The position numbers were made by a program, and so were the translations under genes. From the NCBI RefSeq assembly GCF_016598615.1, contig NZ_CP066831.1, forward strand, positions 3,596,001 through 3,660,000: DNA of 64,000 nt. Direction: 5' to 3'. Shown one piece after another: positions 1 to 7,219 of the stretch; within the stretch, counting starts at the first letter, position 1, and every line of letters starts with the position of its first letter. The notes below the pieces were generated by a model, which saw nothing but the letters and a program-made list of their open reading frames with translations, searched no databases and was not told the DNA's origin. The DNA comes from Streptomyces liliifuscus. GTDB lineage: Bacteria > Actinomycetota > Actinomycetes > Streptomycetales > Streptomycetaceae.

Positions 1-431
1 AGACCCTCCCGTACGAGGGTGTCCTGGGCCGCGATGAGGATGTCCGGCGAGATGTCGATCCCGTAGTAGTGGCCGCTCTCCAGGTAGTCGATGAACAGCC
101 TCCCGGCGCGCAGGTTCCCGCAGCCGATCTCCAGCATCCGGTGCCCCGGCTTCAGCCCGTGCCCCGTCAGGTAGTCGAACTGCATCCGGCCGATCTGGGT
201 CCACCGGTCGCGTGACGGGTTGTGCCCCACCGCCGACTCGGCGCCGCGCGCGGTGTCCGAGGCCATCACGGCCCGGTAGTACGCGATGTGGTCATGGCCG
301 TACCGCAGCCGCAGCCAGGCGTCACGCGTGGCCCTGCGCGCGTGCGCGGGGACCCTCTCGGGATACCTCAGGGCGTATCGGACCTGGTGGGCCAGGGTCT
401 TGCGGTTGCGGGTCAGGCGCGTGGCTCCCAT
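1..431 (-). CDS. SAM-dependent methyltransferase, N-terminal part (cut by window edge)
   Basis: Only the first 143 codons lie in the window; the frame is open to the left edge. It starts with ATG at 431. After a basic, helical N-terminus (about residues 1-60) comes class I methyltransferase motif I, LEIGCGNLRAG (residues 100-110), then YYGIDIS, whose Asp126 is the usual end-of-strand-2 acidic residue that binds the adenosine ribose. The family moves a methyl group from S-adenosylmethionine; the acceptor cannot be inferred from this half. Related bacterial proteins are annotated as class I methyltransferases, often near glycan or lipid genes, but no such context is visible here. It is divergent from the DUF427 gene. 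The fold is certain, the substrate unknown. Confidence 0.8.
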   Translation of the reverse strand, partial: MGATRLTRNRKTLAHQVRYALRYPERVPAHARRATRDAWLRLRYGHDHIAYYRAVMASDTARGAESAVGHNPSRDRWTQIGRMQFDYLTGHGLKPGHRMLEIGCGNLRAGRLFIDYLESGHYYGIDISPDILIAAQDTLVREG

Positions 432-588
432 GAGGACCTCCGCCGGAGAGCAGCCAGGAAAGGAACGGAAAGAAACGGACGGAACAGGACAGCAGAGAGT
501 AAGAAAAGTGGCCGGAAAGCCGGGGAAGAACACGACAGCAGCCTGCGCTGTAGAGGACGAGACCGCTACCCGAGGAGGCCGAAAAGCC

Positions 589-912
589 GTGACCCAAGGC
601 CACCGCATCACCATCGAGCAGGGCACCGATCACGTCCGTGTCGTGCACGGCGGACAGGTGCTCGCCGAGAGCACACGCCCGCTGCTGCTGCGCGAGACGG
701 GCCTGCCCGTGCGCTACTACCTACCCGCGGAGGACGTACGCCTGGATCTGCTGACCCGGTCGGAGACCAGCACTCACTGCCCCTTCAAGGGCGACGCGTC
801 CTACTGGTCGCTGCCGGACGCCCCCGACCTTGTCTGGACATACCCCGACCCGAAGCCGGAGGTCGCCGAGATCAAGGACCACCTGTGCTTCTACGAAGTG
901 GAAGTCGTCTGA
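589..912 (+). CDS. DUF427 domain protein
   Basis: This 107-residue protein starts with GTG at 589, preceded by GAGGAGG at about 572-578. The frame stays open further upstream, but that part is low-complexity and has no comparable ribosome binding site. The whole protein is one DUF427 domain (PF04248): VRVVHGGQVLAEST near the start, then LPVRYYLPAEDV, HCPFKGDASYW and a closing FYEVEV strand. The family is a small beta-rich fold common in actinobacteria, with no assigned reaction. The conserved Tyr-Tyr, Cys-Pro-Phe-Lys-Gly and Trp-Tyr positions are all present, so it should be intact. It stands alone between a divergent methyltransferase and a co-directional hydrolase. Confidence 0.85.
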   Translation: MTQGHRITIEQGTDHVRVVHGGQVLAESTRPLLLRETGLPVRYYLPAEDVRLDLLTRSETSTHCPFKGDASYWSLPDAPDLVWTYPDPKPEVAEIKDHLCFYEVEVV

Positions 913-971
913 CCCCGAGCAGATCCGTGTCCCACCGATGAGTTCCGGACCGCCCGGCAGTCCTCACAGGC

Positions 972-1754
972 ATGGAGAAGAAGACGATCTCGCGCGACGG
1001 CACGCCTATCGCGTACGAAGTCAGTGGTGAGGGCCCGGCGGTCATCTTCGTGACCGGGGCCATGGCCACGGGCGCCTCGGACGCGCCCCTGGCCTCGCTC
1101 CTGTCGGACCGGTTCAGTGCGGTCGTGTACGACCGCAGGGGCCGCGGCGAGAGCGGTGACACGGAGCCCTTCGCGGTGGCCCGGGAAGTCGAGGACATCG
1201 CGGCTCTCATCGAGGCCACGGGCGACGGCAACGCGGCCCTGTACGGCATGTCGTCGGGCGCCGCGCTGGCCCTGGAGGCGGCGGCGAGCGGGCTGCCGAT
1301 CGGCAAAGTGGCCGTCTACGAACCGCCGTTCGCCGTCTACGAAGGGGGCGAAAAACAGCGCGCGGAGTACACCGAGCGCCTCACCCAGCTGCTGGCGCAG
1401 GGCAGGCGCGGAGACGCGGTGGAGCTGTTCATCGCCCTGACCGGGGCGCCCCCCGAGGTCATCAGGGGCATGCGGCACTCCGCCGTGTGGCCGGCCCTGG
1501 AGGCGGTCGCCCCGACCCTCGCGTACGACAACGCCGTGATGGGCGACGGACTGGTGCCCCGCAAGCGCCTCGCCTCCGTCCCCGTGCCCGTGCTGGCCCT
1601 GGCGGGCGGCGCGAGCCCCGAGTGGATGCGCGAGTCCGCCCGGGCCACCGCGGAGGCGGCACCGGACGGGACGTACCGCGTGCTGGACGGTCAGACCCAC
1701 ATGGTGGATCCCGGGGTCCTGGCACCGGCGCTGGCGGAGTTCTTCGCCGGGTAG
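972..1754 (+). CDS. alpha/beta hydrolase
   Basis: This is a 260-residue alpha/beta-hydrolase fold protein. The nucleophile elbow is YGMSSG, with Ser94 in the GxSxG context. The oxyanion-side strand is VIFVTGA (about residues 24-30). The catalytic His is His243 in LDGQTHMVDP. The YDRRGRGESG segment (53-62) is typical of the haloperoxidase/esterase branch of the superfamily. There is no signal peptide, so it should be cytoplasmic. ATG 972 starts the conserved domain directly and lies 60 bases after the DUF427 gene, so co-transcription is possible. The substrate is not predictable; an esterase or haloperoxidase-like hydrolase is likely. It converges with mnmA. Confidence 0.85.
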   Translation: MEKKTISRDGTPIAYEVSGEGPAVIFVTGAMATGASDAPLASLLSDRFSAVVYDRRGRGESGDTEPFAVAREVEDIAALIEATGDGNAALYGMSSGAALALEAAASGLPIGKVAVYEPPFAVYEGGEKQRAEYTERLTQLLAQGRRGDAVELFIALTGAPPEVIRGMRHSAVWPALEAVAPTLAYDNAVMGDGLVPRKRLASVPVPVLALAGGASPEWMRESARATAEAAPDGTYRVLDGQTHMVDPGVLAPALAEFFAG

Positions 1755-1762
1755 CCGTACAA

Positions 1763-1789
1763 CCGCTGTACAGCCCCCGTGCAGCGGTA
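1763..1789. terminator. weak hairpin between convergent genes
   Basis: Arms ACCGCTG (1763-1769) and CAGCGGT (1783-1789) flank a 13-base loop, between the hydrolase stop and the mnmA stop. There is no T-tract. The short stem makes this a tentative call. Confidence 0.3.
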
Positions 1790-1820
1790 GTAGCCGTGGA
1801 GGCCGGTGCCGGGCCGTGTC

Positions 1821-2945
1821 TCAGGCCAGTGCGGTCGCCGCGCGTGTGGTCGTCGCGATCGTCGCCGAGCCGACCACGCGGGTGTCGTCGTAGAGGACGA
1901 TCGCCTGGCCGGGGGCGACGCCGCGGACGGGCTCGGTGAAGCGCACCCGGAGCTCGCCGTCGACGAGCTCGGCGGTGACTGTCGTCTCGCCGCCGTGGGC
2001 GCGGAGCTGGGCGGTGTACGTGCCCGGGCCGGCCGGAGCGGCGCCGCACCAGCGGGGCTTGACGGCCGTGAGGGCCAAGACGTCCAGGGCGGCCGCCGGG
2101 CCGACCGTCACGGTGTTGTCCACGGGCGAGATGTCCAGGACGTACCGCGGCTTGCCGTCTGGGGCCGGGGTGCCGATGCGCAGGCCCTTGCGCTGGCCGA
2201 TCGTGAAGCCGAACGCGCCCTCGTGGCTGCCGAGGACCGTGCCGGACTCGTCGACGATGTCGCCCTCCGCCTTGCCGAGGCGGTTCGCGAGGAAGCCCTG
2301 GGTGTCGCCGTCGGCGATGAAGCAGATGTCGTGCGAGTCCGGCTTCTTGGCGACGGCGAGGCCCCGGTGCTCGGCCTCCGCGCGGATCTCGTCCTTCGTG
2401 GTGAGCGTGTCGCCGAGCGGGAAGAGCGCGTGCGCGAGCTGACGGTCGTCCAGCACACCGAGGACGTACGACTGGTCCTTGGCCATGTCCGAGGCGCGGT
2501 GCAGTTCGCGCGTGCCGTCGTCGTTCACGATCACCTTGGCGTAGTGGCCCGTGCAGACCGCGTCGAAGCCGAGGGCGAGGGCCTTGTCGAGCAGGGCGGC
2601 GAACTTGATCTTCTCGTTGCAGCGCAGACAGGGGTTCGGCGTGCGGCCGGCCTCGTACTCCGCGACGAAGTCCTCGACCACGTCCTCGCGGAAGCGCTCG
2701 GCGAGGTCCCATACGTAGAACGGGATGCCGATGACGTCCGCGGCGCGGCGGGCGTCGCGCGAATCCTCGATGGTGCAACAGCCACGCGCACCCGTGCGGA
2801 ACGATTGCGGGTTCGCCGAGAGGGCGAGGTGGACACCGGTCACGTCATGCCCTGCTTCCGCGGCACGGGCGGCGGCGACGGCGGAGTCCACACCACCGGA
2901 CATGGCGGCCAGTACGCGAAGGGGGCGCTGCGAGGTCTCAGTCAT
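1821..2945 (-). CDS. mnmA: tRNA-specific 2-thiouridylase MnmA
   Basis: This 374-residue enzyme adds sulfur to C2 of the wobble uridine in Lys, Glu and Gln tRNAs, using ATP and a persulfide relay. The PP-loop ATP motif SGGVDS is at residues 16-21. The two cysteines of the relay lie in NPCLRCNEKIKF and SHDICFIADGD, both intact. The GHYAK and KDQSY motifs match the family, and the C-terminal beta-barrel ends at GQAIVLYDD. The length is normal. The sulfur donor is normally a cysteine desulfurase, and such a gene lies 855 bases upstream on the same strand, separated by an oppositely oriented amidase gene. Identification is firm. Confidence 0.97.
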   Translation of the reverse strand: MTETSQRPLRVLAAMSGGVDSAVAAARAAEAGHDVTGVHLALSANPQSFRTGARGCCTIEDSRDARRAADVIGIPFYVWDLAERFREDVVEDFVAEYEAGRTPNPCLRCNEKIKFAALLDKALALGFDAVCTGHYAKVIVNDDGTRELHRASDMAKDQSYVLGVLDDRQLAHALFPLGDTLTTKDEIRAEAEHRGLAVAKKPDSHDICFIADGDTQGFLANRLGKAEGDIVDESGTVLGSHEGAFGFTIGQRKGLRIGTPAPDGKPRYVLDISPVDNTVTVGPAAALDVLALTAVKPRWCGAAPAGPGTYTAQLRAHGGETTVTAELVDGELRVRFTEPVRGVAPGQAIVLYDDTRVVGSATIATTTRAATALA

Positions 2946-3005
2946 AACCCTTCCAGGGTACGGGTCCGTGGGAACCGGAGCCCACGAGTATCCGTTCGAC
3001 TAGAC

Positions 3006-3710
3006 ATGCACGATCAGGGTGGGGACACGGCCAAGGACACGGACCGGCACATCGGGCGCCGTGCGCTGCTCATCGGCGGGGCCGTGGCCGCCGTTGGCAC
3101 GGCCGTGCTGGCCCAGGACGATCTCAGACGTATGTGGTGGCGGCTGCCGAGCGTGGAGAAGCCGCGCAAGGAGGGTGAGGTCGACTTCCGGGGCGCGCGC
3201 TGGGTGGCGGCGTCCTCGTCGAACTGGCGTATGGCCGACCGGCCGGACGACTTCGGCATAGACCGCGTGATCATCCATGTCACACAGGGCAGTTACGCGA
3301 GCGCGGTGAAGGTCTTCCAGAACCCGGCGCACGGCGCCGCCACGCACTACATCGTCCGGCAGGACGGCCGTGTCACTCAGATGATCCGCGAGCTGGACGT
3401 GGCCTTCCACGCGGGCAACCGCGATTTCAACGAGCGGAGCGTCGGAATCGAGCACGAGGGCTTCGTGGACCGCCCGAAGGACTTCACGGACGCGATGTAC
3501 GAGGCCTCGGCCCGTCTGACGGCCCGTATCTGCGCCCGGTACGACATCCCGGTCGACCGGGAGCACATCATCGGCCATGTCGAGGTCCCGGGCACGGACC
3601 ACACGGACCCGGGCCCGCACTGGGACTGGAAGCGGTACATACCCCTGGTGCGCGAGGCGGCCGAGCGGTCGGCCTCCCCGTCGGCAGAGCCGTCCACGCG
3701 CAGCGCGTAG
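3006..3710 (+). CDS. N-acetylmuramoyl-L-alanine amidase (Amidase_2), Tat-type signal
   Basis: This 234-residue secreted peptidoglycan amidase should cleave the bond between N-acetylmuramic acid and the stem peptide. ATG 3006 is followed by a twin-arginine-type signal (RHIGRRALLIGGA, residues 14-26, then a hydrophobic stretch to about 36). The amidase_2/PGRP domain follows: VIIHVTQG supplies the first zinc His, IIGHVEVPG the second, and HTDPGPHWDW the third metal ligand region. VGIEHEG carries the conserved catalytic-side Glu. The C-terminus is a short Ser/Pro tail. It sits between mnmA and the cysteine desulfurase on the opposite strand, so it is a single-gene unit, divergent from mnmA and convergent with the desulfurase. 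Confidence 0.9.
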   Translation: MHDQGGDTAKDTDRHIGRRALLIGGAVAAVGTAVLAQDDLRRMWWRLPSVEKPRKEGEVDFRGARWVAASSSNWRMADRPDDFGIDRVIIHVTQGSYASAVKVFQNPAHGAATHYIVRQDGRVTQMIRELDVAFHAGNRDFNERSVGIEHEGFVDRPKDFTDAMYEASARLTARICARYDIPVDREHIIGHVEVPGTDHTDPGPHWDWKRYIPLVREAAERSASPSAEPSTRSA

Positions 3711-3729
3711 GCGGACGCGGGCCCCGTCA

Positions 3730-3761
3730 GGGGCGCGGGGAACTGCGCGACCAGCCACGAC
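3730..3761 (-). repeat. REP-like extragenic repeat, copy 1
   Basis: The minus strand reads GTGGCTGGTCGCGCAGTTCC followed by CCGCGCCCC. The same core occurs at 5128-5179, 7155-7210, 16729-16772 and 35627-35690, always in 3' flanks of genes. Confidence 0.75.
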
Positions 3762-3800
3762 CGGGCCCGCAGCCGAAGCACCACCCCTGCGGCGGAGCGT

Positions 3801-4970
3801 CTAGCTGAGCCCCGCCGTCCGGGCCCTCTCCACCGCCGGTCCGATCGCCTTCGCGACCGCCTCGACGTCCGTCTCCGTCGAGGTGTGGCCGAGGGAGAAG
3901 CGGAGCGTGCCACGGGCGAGGTCGGGGTCGGTGCCCGTGGCGAGGAGGACATGGCTCGGCTGGGCCACGCCCGCCGTGCACGCGGAGCCCGTGGAGCACT
4001 CGATGCCCTGCGCGTCGAGCAGCAGGAGCAGCGAGTCGCCCTCGCAGCCGGGGAACGTGAAGTGGGCGTTGGCCGGCAGGCGGCCCCCGCTCGACGGGTC
4101 CCCGCCGAGGATCGCGTCCGGCACGGCCTGGCGGACGGCGTCGACCAGGTCGTCGCGCAGCCCGCCGATCTCGCGCACGAACCACTCGCGCTGCTCGGCG
4201 GCGGTCCGCCCCGCCACGGCGAACGCGGCGACGGCGGGCACGTCCAGGGTGCCGGAGCGTACGTGCCGCTCCTGGCCCCCGCCGTGCAGGACCGGTACGG
4301 GGCTGTATTCACGGCCCAGCAGCAGCGCCCCGATGCCGTACGGGCCGCCGATCTTGTGGCCCGAGACGGTCATCGCGGCGAGGCCCGAGGCGCCGAAGTC
4401 GACGGGGACCTGACCGAAGGCCTGGACGGCGTCGGCGTGCAGCGGGATGTCGAACTCCCCTGCCACATCGGCCAGTTCGCGGACCGGCATGACCGTGCCG
4501 ATCTCGTTGTTCGCCCACATGACGGTCGCGAGGGCGACGTCGTCGGGGTTGCGCGCGATGGCCTCGCGGAGGGCGTCGGGGTCGACGCGGCCGTATCGGT
4601 CGACCGGGAGGTACTCGACCGTGGCGCCCTCGTGCTCGCCGAGCCAGTGGACCGCGTCGAGGACCGCGTGGTGCTCCACCGGGCTCGCGAGGATCCGGGT
4701 GCGGGCCGGGTCTGCGTCGCGGCGGGACCAGTACAGGCCCTTCACGGCGAGGTTGTCGGCCTCGGTGCCGCCGGAGGTGAAGACCACCTCACTCGGGCGG
4801 GCGCCCAGGGCGTCCGCGAGGGTTTCGCGGCCTTCCTCGACCGTGCGGCGGGCGCGGCGGCCGGCGGCGTGCAGGGAGGATGCGTTGCCGGTGACGGAGA
4901 ACTGCGCGGTCATTGCCTCGACCGCCTCCGGGAGCATCGGGGTGGTCGCGGCGTGGTCGAGGTATGCCAT
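3801..4970 (-). CDS. cysteine desulfurase (NifS/IscS family)
   Basis: This 389-residue PLP enzyme converts cysteine to alanine and an enzyme-bound persulfide. YLDHAATTP at residues 3-11 is the family N-terminus. SGHKIGG places the PLP lysine at Lys206, and the persulfide-forming cysteine is Cys331 in STGSACTAG. Other conserved segments are FTSGGTEADN, EHHAV, NNEIGT and HADAVQ. The active-site loop is the short NifS/IscS type rather than SufS. The neighbour mnmA needs exactly this sulfur donor, so it probably supports tRNA thiolation; a role in Fe-S assembly cannot be excluded. ATG 4970 is the natural start. Confidence 0.93.
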   Translation of the reverse strand: MAYLDHAATTPMLPEAVEAMTAQFSVTGNASSLHAAGRRARRTVEEGRETLADALGARPSEVVFTSGGTEADNLAVKGLYWSRRDADPARTRILASPVEHHAVLDAVHWLGEHEGATVEYLPVDRYGRVDPDALREAIARNPDDVALATVMWANNEIGTVMPVRELADVAGEFDIPLHADAVQAFGQVPVDFGASGLAAMTVSGHKIGGPYGIGALLLGREYSPVPVLHGGGQERHVRSGTLDVPAVAAFAVAGRTAAEQREWFVREIGGLRDDLVDAVRQAVPDAILGGDPSSGGRLPANAHFTFPGCEGDSLLLLLDAQGIECSTGSACTAGVAQPSHVLLATGTDPDLARGTLRFSLGHTSTETDVEAVAKAIGPAVERARTAGLS

Positions 4971-5127
4971 GGTAGGCCCGATTCTAGGGCCCGCTGTCTG
5001 GTGGGCCTGTCGGGCGGGGGCCGTTTGCGGGGCCTGAGCCGGGGTGCCCCACCGGGGCTCTTGCTCAGTCCCTCTTGACCAGGCACCCGGAGCTCAGCGC
5101 TCCGCTGGAAGTCCGGTACGTCGCCTG

Positions 5128-5179
5128 CGGGTGCGTTGTGGCTGGTCGCGCAGTTCCCCGCGCCCCTTTGGGGCGCGGT
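5128..5179 (+). repeat. REP-like extragenic repeat, copy 2
   Basis: It reads GTGCGTTGTGGCTGGTCGCG, then CAGTTCCCCGCGCCCC and TTTGGGGCGCGG. The C-rich and G-rich parts pair as a hairpin. It lies immediately after the DUF4190 gene stop in that gene's direction of transcription and may act as its terminator. Confidence 0.75.
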
Positions 5180-5183
5180 GGCC

Positions 5184-5453
5184 TCAGAAGCTCCACGACA
5201 GTGTGCTGTCCGCTGACATGAAGGCCAGCAGGACCAGGAGGTCGGCTATTCCCAGGGTGAGGCCGAGGAAGGCGCGGCCGCGGCGGGTGGTGCCGCGGTA
5301 GAGGGCCGCCGAGGCGAGGGCGATGGCGACGGGGCCCAGGAAGATGTTCAGGGCCAGCAGGCCGACGAGGCCGAGGATGAACGACGCGACGGCCATGCCG
5401 TCGGCGTCACGGACCGTGCTCCGGCGCCGCGGGGCGGCGGTGGTGAGTTCCAT
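5184..5453 (-). CDS. DUF4190-type small membrane protein
   Basis: This 89-residue protein starts with ATG at 5453. A basic, charged N-terminus (TTAAPRRRSTVRDADG) precedes two hydrophobic segments, about residues 21-48 (MAVASFILGLVGLLALNIF) and 63-83 (AFLGLTLGIADLLVLLAF). A GT-RRGRAF linker sits between them, giving the two-helix pattern of DUF4190 proteins, which occur widely in actinobacteria without a known function. It lies 79 bases downstream of another small membrane-protein gene on the same strand; together they diverge from a FabR-like TetR gene and so may be its targets. Confidence 0.8.
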   Translation of the reverse strand: MELTTAAPRRRSTVRDADGMAVASFILGLVGLLALNIFLGPVAIALASAALYRGTTRRGRAFLGLTLGIADLLVLLAFMSADSTLSWSF

Positions 5454-5532
5454 GTGTCTGCTCCCAACAGGCGGTCGAACAGGCAGGTGGGCGTGGGTGG
5501 TTGAGCGTGGGTGACTGTGGAGTTCGGGCGGT

Positions 5533-5697
5533 TCAGTTCGACGTCTCGCGGCGCCGGCCGTGGCGCTCGCGGACCGCGAAGACGGCCAGCCACACGCCGA
5601 TGACGGCGGCGGCGACAAGGGTGAAGGACAGCGGGGCGTGGGCCACGGTGCCGAGCATGAGGCCCAGCAGCAGGAGCGCTGCGACGAGGAACAGCAT
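5533..5697 (-). CDS. small two-helix membrane protein, function unknown
   Basis: ATG 5697 is preceded by GAGAGG at a good distance and gives a 54-residue protein; a longer frame from 5745 adds a hydrophilic stretch with no ribosome binding site. Two hydrophobic segments fill it (about residues 1-18, MLFLVAALLLLGLMLGTV, and 22-42, FTLVAAAVIGVWLAVFAV), followed by a positively charged tail, RERHGRRRE. By the positive-inside rule both ends may face the cytoplasm. I do not recognise a family. It is the first gene after the divergent promoter region shared with the TetR gene and is followed by the DUF4190 gene. Confidence 0.6.
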   Translation of the reverse strand: MLFLVAALLLLGLMLGTVAHAPLSFTLVAAAVIGVWLAVFAVRERHGRRRETSN

Positions 5698-5806
5698 GGG
5701 ATGCCTCTCGTGGAAGTCCGGCGAGCCGCCGTGTCCGCTCCGCACAGCTCCGTACGGTCCGGATGCCCCCGGATGTTTCCGGGACCCGACAACTCGGTGA
5801 ACGCTT

Positions 5807-5885
5807 GTGGTTACAGTTGTTCACTGACTCCACAGTCTAGCGCGCTGTACGACTTTCCCATTACAGAGAACAGTTGTTAACTACA
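5807..5885. promoter_or_regulatory. duplicated candidate operator in the tetR divergent promoter region
   Basis: The 13-base motif ACAGTTGTTNACT occurs twice, at 5813-5825 and 5870-5882. The first copy also lies inside a GTGAAC...GTTCAC inverted repeat (5798-5825 region). The second ends three bases before the tetR start region. Duplicate motifs between a regulator and its divergent neighbours suggest autoregulation and control of the small membrane-protein genes. No experiment is implied. Confidence 0.5.
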
Positions 5886-5889
5886 TGGC

Positions 5890-6507
5890 ATGAGTCACAC
5901 CCTCGGCATCCGGCAGGCCCAGAAGCAGAAGACCCGACAGGCGTTCCTGGACGCCGCGTTGGGCCTGCTGGAGGAGCAGAGCCTCAGCAGTCTGGGTCTG
6001 CGCGAGGTCACCCGTGCCGTCGGAGTCGCCCCGACCGCCTTCTACCGGCACTTCCACTCGACCGCGGATCTCGGAGTCGCCCTGGTCGAGGAGGCGTTGG
6101 GCAGCCTGCACCCGATGATCGCCGGCACGGTGTCGGCGTCCGGCGACAGCGACGCACGCATAGACGGTGCGGTCGCCCTGATCGCCCGTCACGTGCGCGA
6201 GCACCCCGCGCACATCCGGTTCATCGCCCGCGAGCGCAACGGCGGTGTACAGAAGGTCCGTTCCGCGATCGCGGAGCAGATGGCCCGGTTCACCGACGAG
6301 GTGAAGGCCGAACTGGCCAAGCAGCCCGAGTCCGCCGGCTGGAGCGACGACGACCTGCTGATGCTCGCCGGTCTGTACGTCGACCAGATGCTGATGACCG
6401 CCAGTACGTTCCTGGAGGCGGCCCCCGAGGAGCTGGACCAGGTGGCCCGGGTGGCCACCCGCCGGATGCGGCTGATCAGCATCGGCCGCCGCCACTGGCT
6501 GGGCTGA
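5890..6507 (+). CDS. TetR-family regulator resembling FabR
   Basis: This 205-residue TetR-family repressor has its helix-turn-helix at about residues 27-57 (SLGLREVTRAVGVAPTAFYRHF). The N-terminus RQAQKQKTRQAFLDAAL, the segment FIARERNGG in the middle and the end RRMRLISIGRRHWLG match the layout of the E. coli FabR type, which governs unsaturated fatty acid genes by sensing acyl thioesters. That resemblance is from remembered sequence, not a search. No ribosome binding site precedes ATG 5890 and a candidate operator abuts it, so a leaderless or very short-leader mRNA is possible. It is divergent from two small membrane-protein genes. Confidence 0.85.
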   Translation: MSHTLGIRQAQKQKTRQAFLDAALGLLEEQSLSSLGLREVTRAVGVAPTAFYRHFHSTADLGVALVEEALGSLHPMIAGTVSASGDSDARIDGAVALIARHVREHPAHIRFIARERNGGVQKVRSAIAEQMARFTDEVKAELAKQPESAGWSDDDLLMLAGLYVDQMLMTASTFLEAAPEELDQVARVATRRMRLISIGRRHWLG

Positions 6508-6534
6508 CACCCCGCGCCACGACTCGGCCCGCAC

Positions 6535-6577
6535 GCGCGAAGGGCGCGTACGACGCTGTCGTACGCGCCCTTCGCGC
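6535..6577. terminator. strong bidirectional terminator hairpin
   Basis: Perfect 20-base arms (6535-6554 and 6558-6577) with a 3-base loop lie between the convergent tetR and lipoprotein genes. There is no T-tract, as is common in Streptomyces. Confidence 0.85.
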
Positions 6578-6601
6578 CCTGCACCACCGGACGCGAGCGG
6601 A

Positions 6602-6997
6602 TCAGCCCTGGGCCTGCTGCCCCTGACCCTGCCCCTGCTGGCCACCGGTCCCGCAGCCTCCGCCCGGGCCGCCACCCTGCCCGCCACCGGGACCGCCACT
6701 GGGCGCTCCCGACGGCATCCCCGAGGGCGCGCCCGACGGGGCCTTCCCCGTGGCGGCACCGGACGGCGCCCCCGAGGGTGCTCCTGAAGGCGCCCCGGAC
6801 GGTGCCCCGCCGGGCATTCCCGACGGAGCCCCGCTCGGCGCACCCGACGGCGCCTGGCAACTCCGCTGCCCCGAGGTGCCGTTGCCGTTGCCGTTGCCCG
6901 AGGACGAGGAGTCGTCCGAGCCGGATCCACAGGCCGTCAGGAGCAGCGGGGACAGCACCAACAGGGCGACGGCGGGGACATGGCGTACACGCTTCAT
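6602..6997 (-). CDS. low-complexity lipoprotein with PSGA repeats
   Basis: This 131-residue protein starts with ATG at 6997. A lipoprotein signal (MKRVRHVPAVALLVLSPLLL) ends in the lipobox LTAC, with the lipid-modified Cys at about residue 22. The rest has no globular domain: a Ser/Asn/Gly linker, then a run of tetra- and octapeptide repeats of the type PSGAPSG(A/M)P (about residues 50-100), and a Gly/Gln tail (GGQQGQGQGQQAQG) with one further Cys. The composition suggests an extended, wall-spanning tether rather than an enzyme. The underlying DNA is an internal repeat likely to vary in length between strains. I recognise no family. Confidence 0.7.
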   Translation of the reverse strand: MKRVRHVPAVALLVLSPLLLTACGSGSDDSSSSGNGNGNGTSGQRSCQAPSGAPSGAPSGMPGGAPSGAPSGAPSGAPSGAATGKAPSGAPSGMPSGAPSGGPGGGQGGGPGGGCGTGGQQGQGQGQQAQG

Positions 6998-7154
6998 GAG
7001 GACAACTCCCGGATTCTGAGCGGTTTCTGAGAGCTGCATGCAACCAACCGCCCATGTGCCTCGATTGGGTTCACGCTGTGCCCAGCCTGTGGCTCCGGCA
7101 CAGCCCGGCTCAATCACCCCTACGAAGGCGCTCCGCCGGGTGCGTTGTTTCGTC

Positions 7155-7210
7155 TGCGGGTGCGTTGCGGCTGGGCGCGCGGTTCCCCGCGCCCCTTCGG
7201 GGCGCCGCCC
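7155..7210 (+). repeat. REP-like extragenic repeat, copy 3
   Basis: It contains GGGTGCGTTGCGGCTGGGCG, then a CGGTTCCCCGCGCCCC hairpin with GGGGCGCCG. It ends at the stop of the thioesterase-like gene and could terminate it. Confidence 0.7.
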
Positions 7211-7219
7211 GAACCGCAT

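Noticed and set aside
1806..3005. A 400-codon in-frame upstream extension of the amidase gene, antisense to mnmA.
   Set aside because: The twin-arginine signal peptide begins at ATG 3006; the upstream part is an antisense shadow of mnmA.
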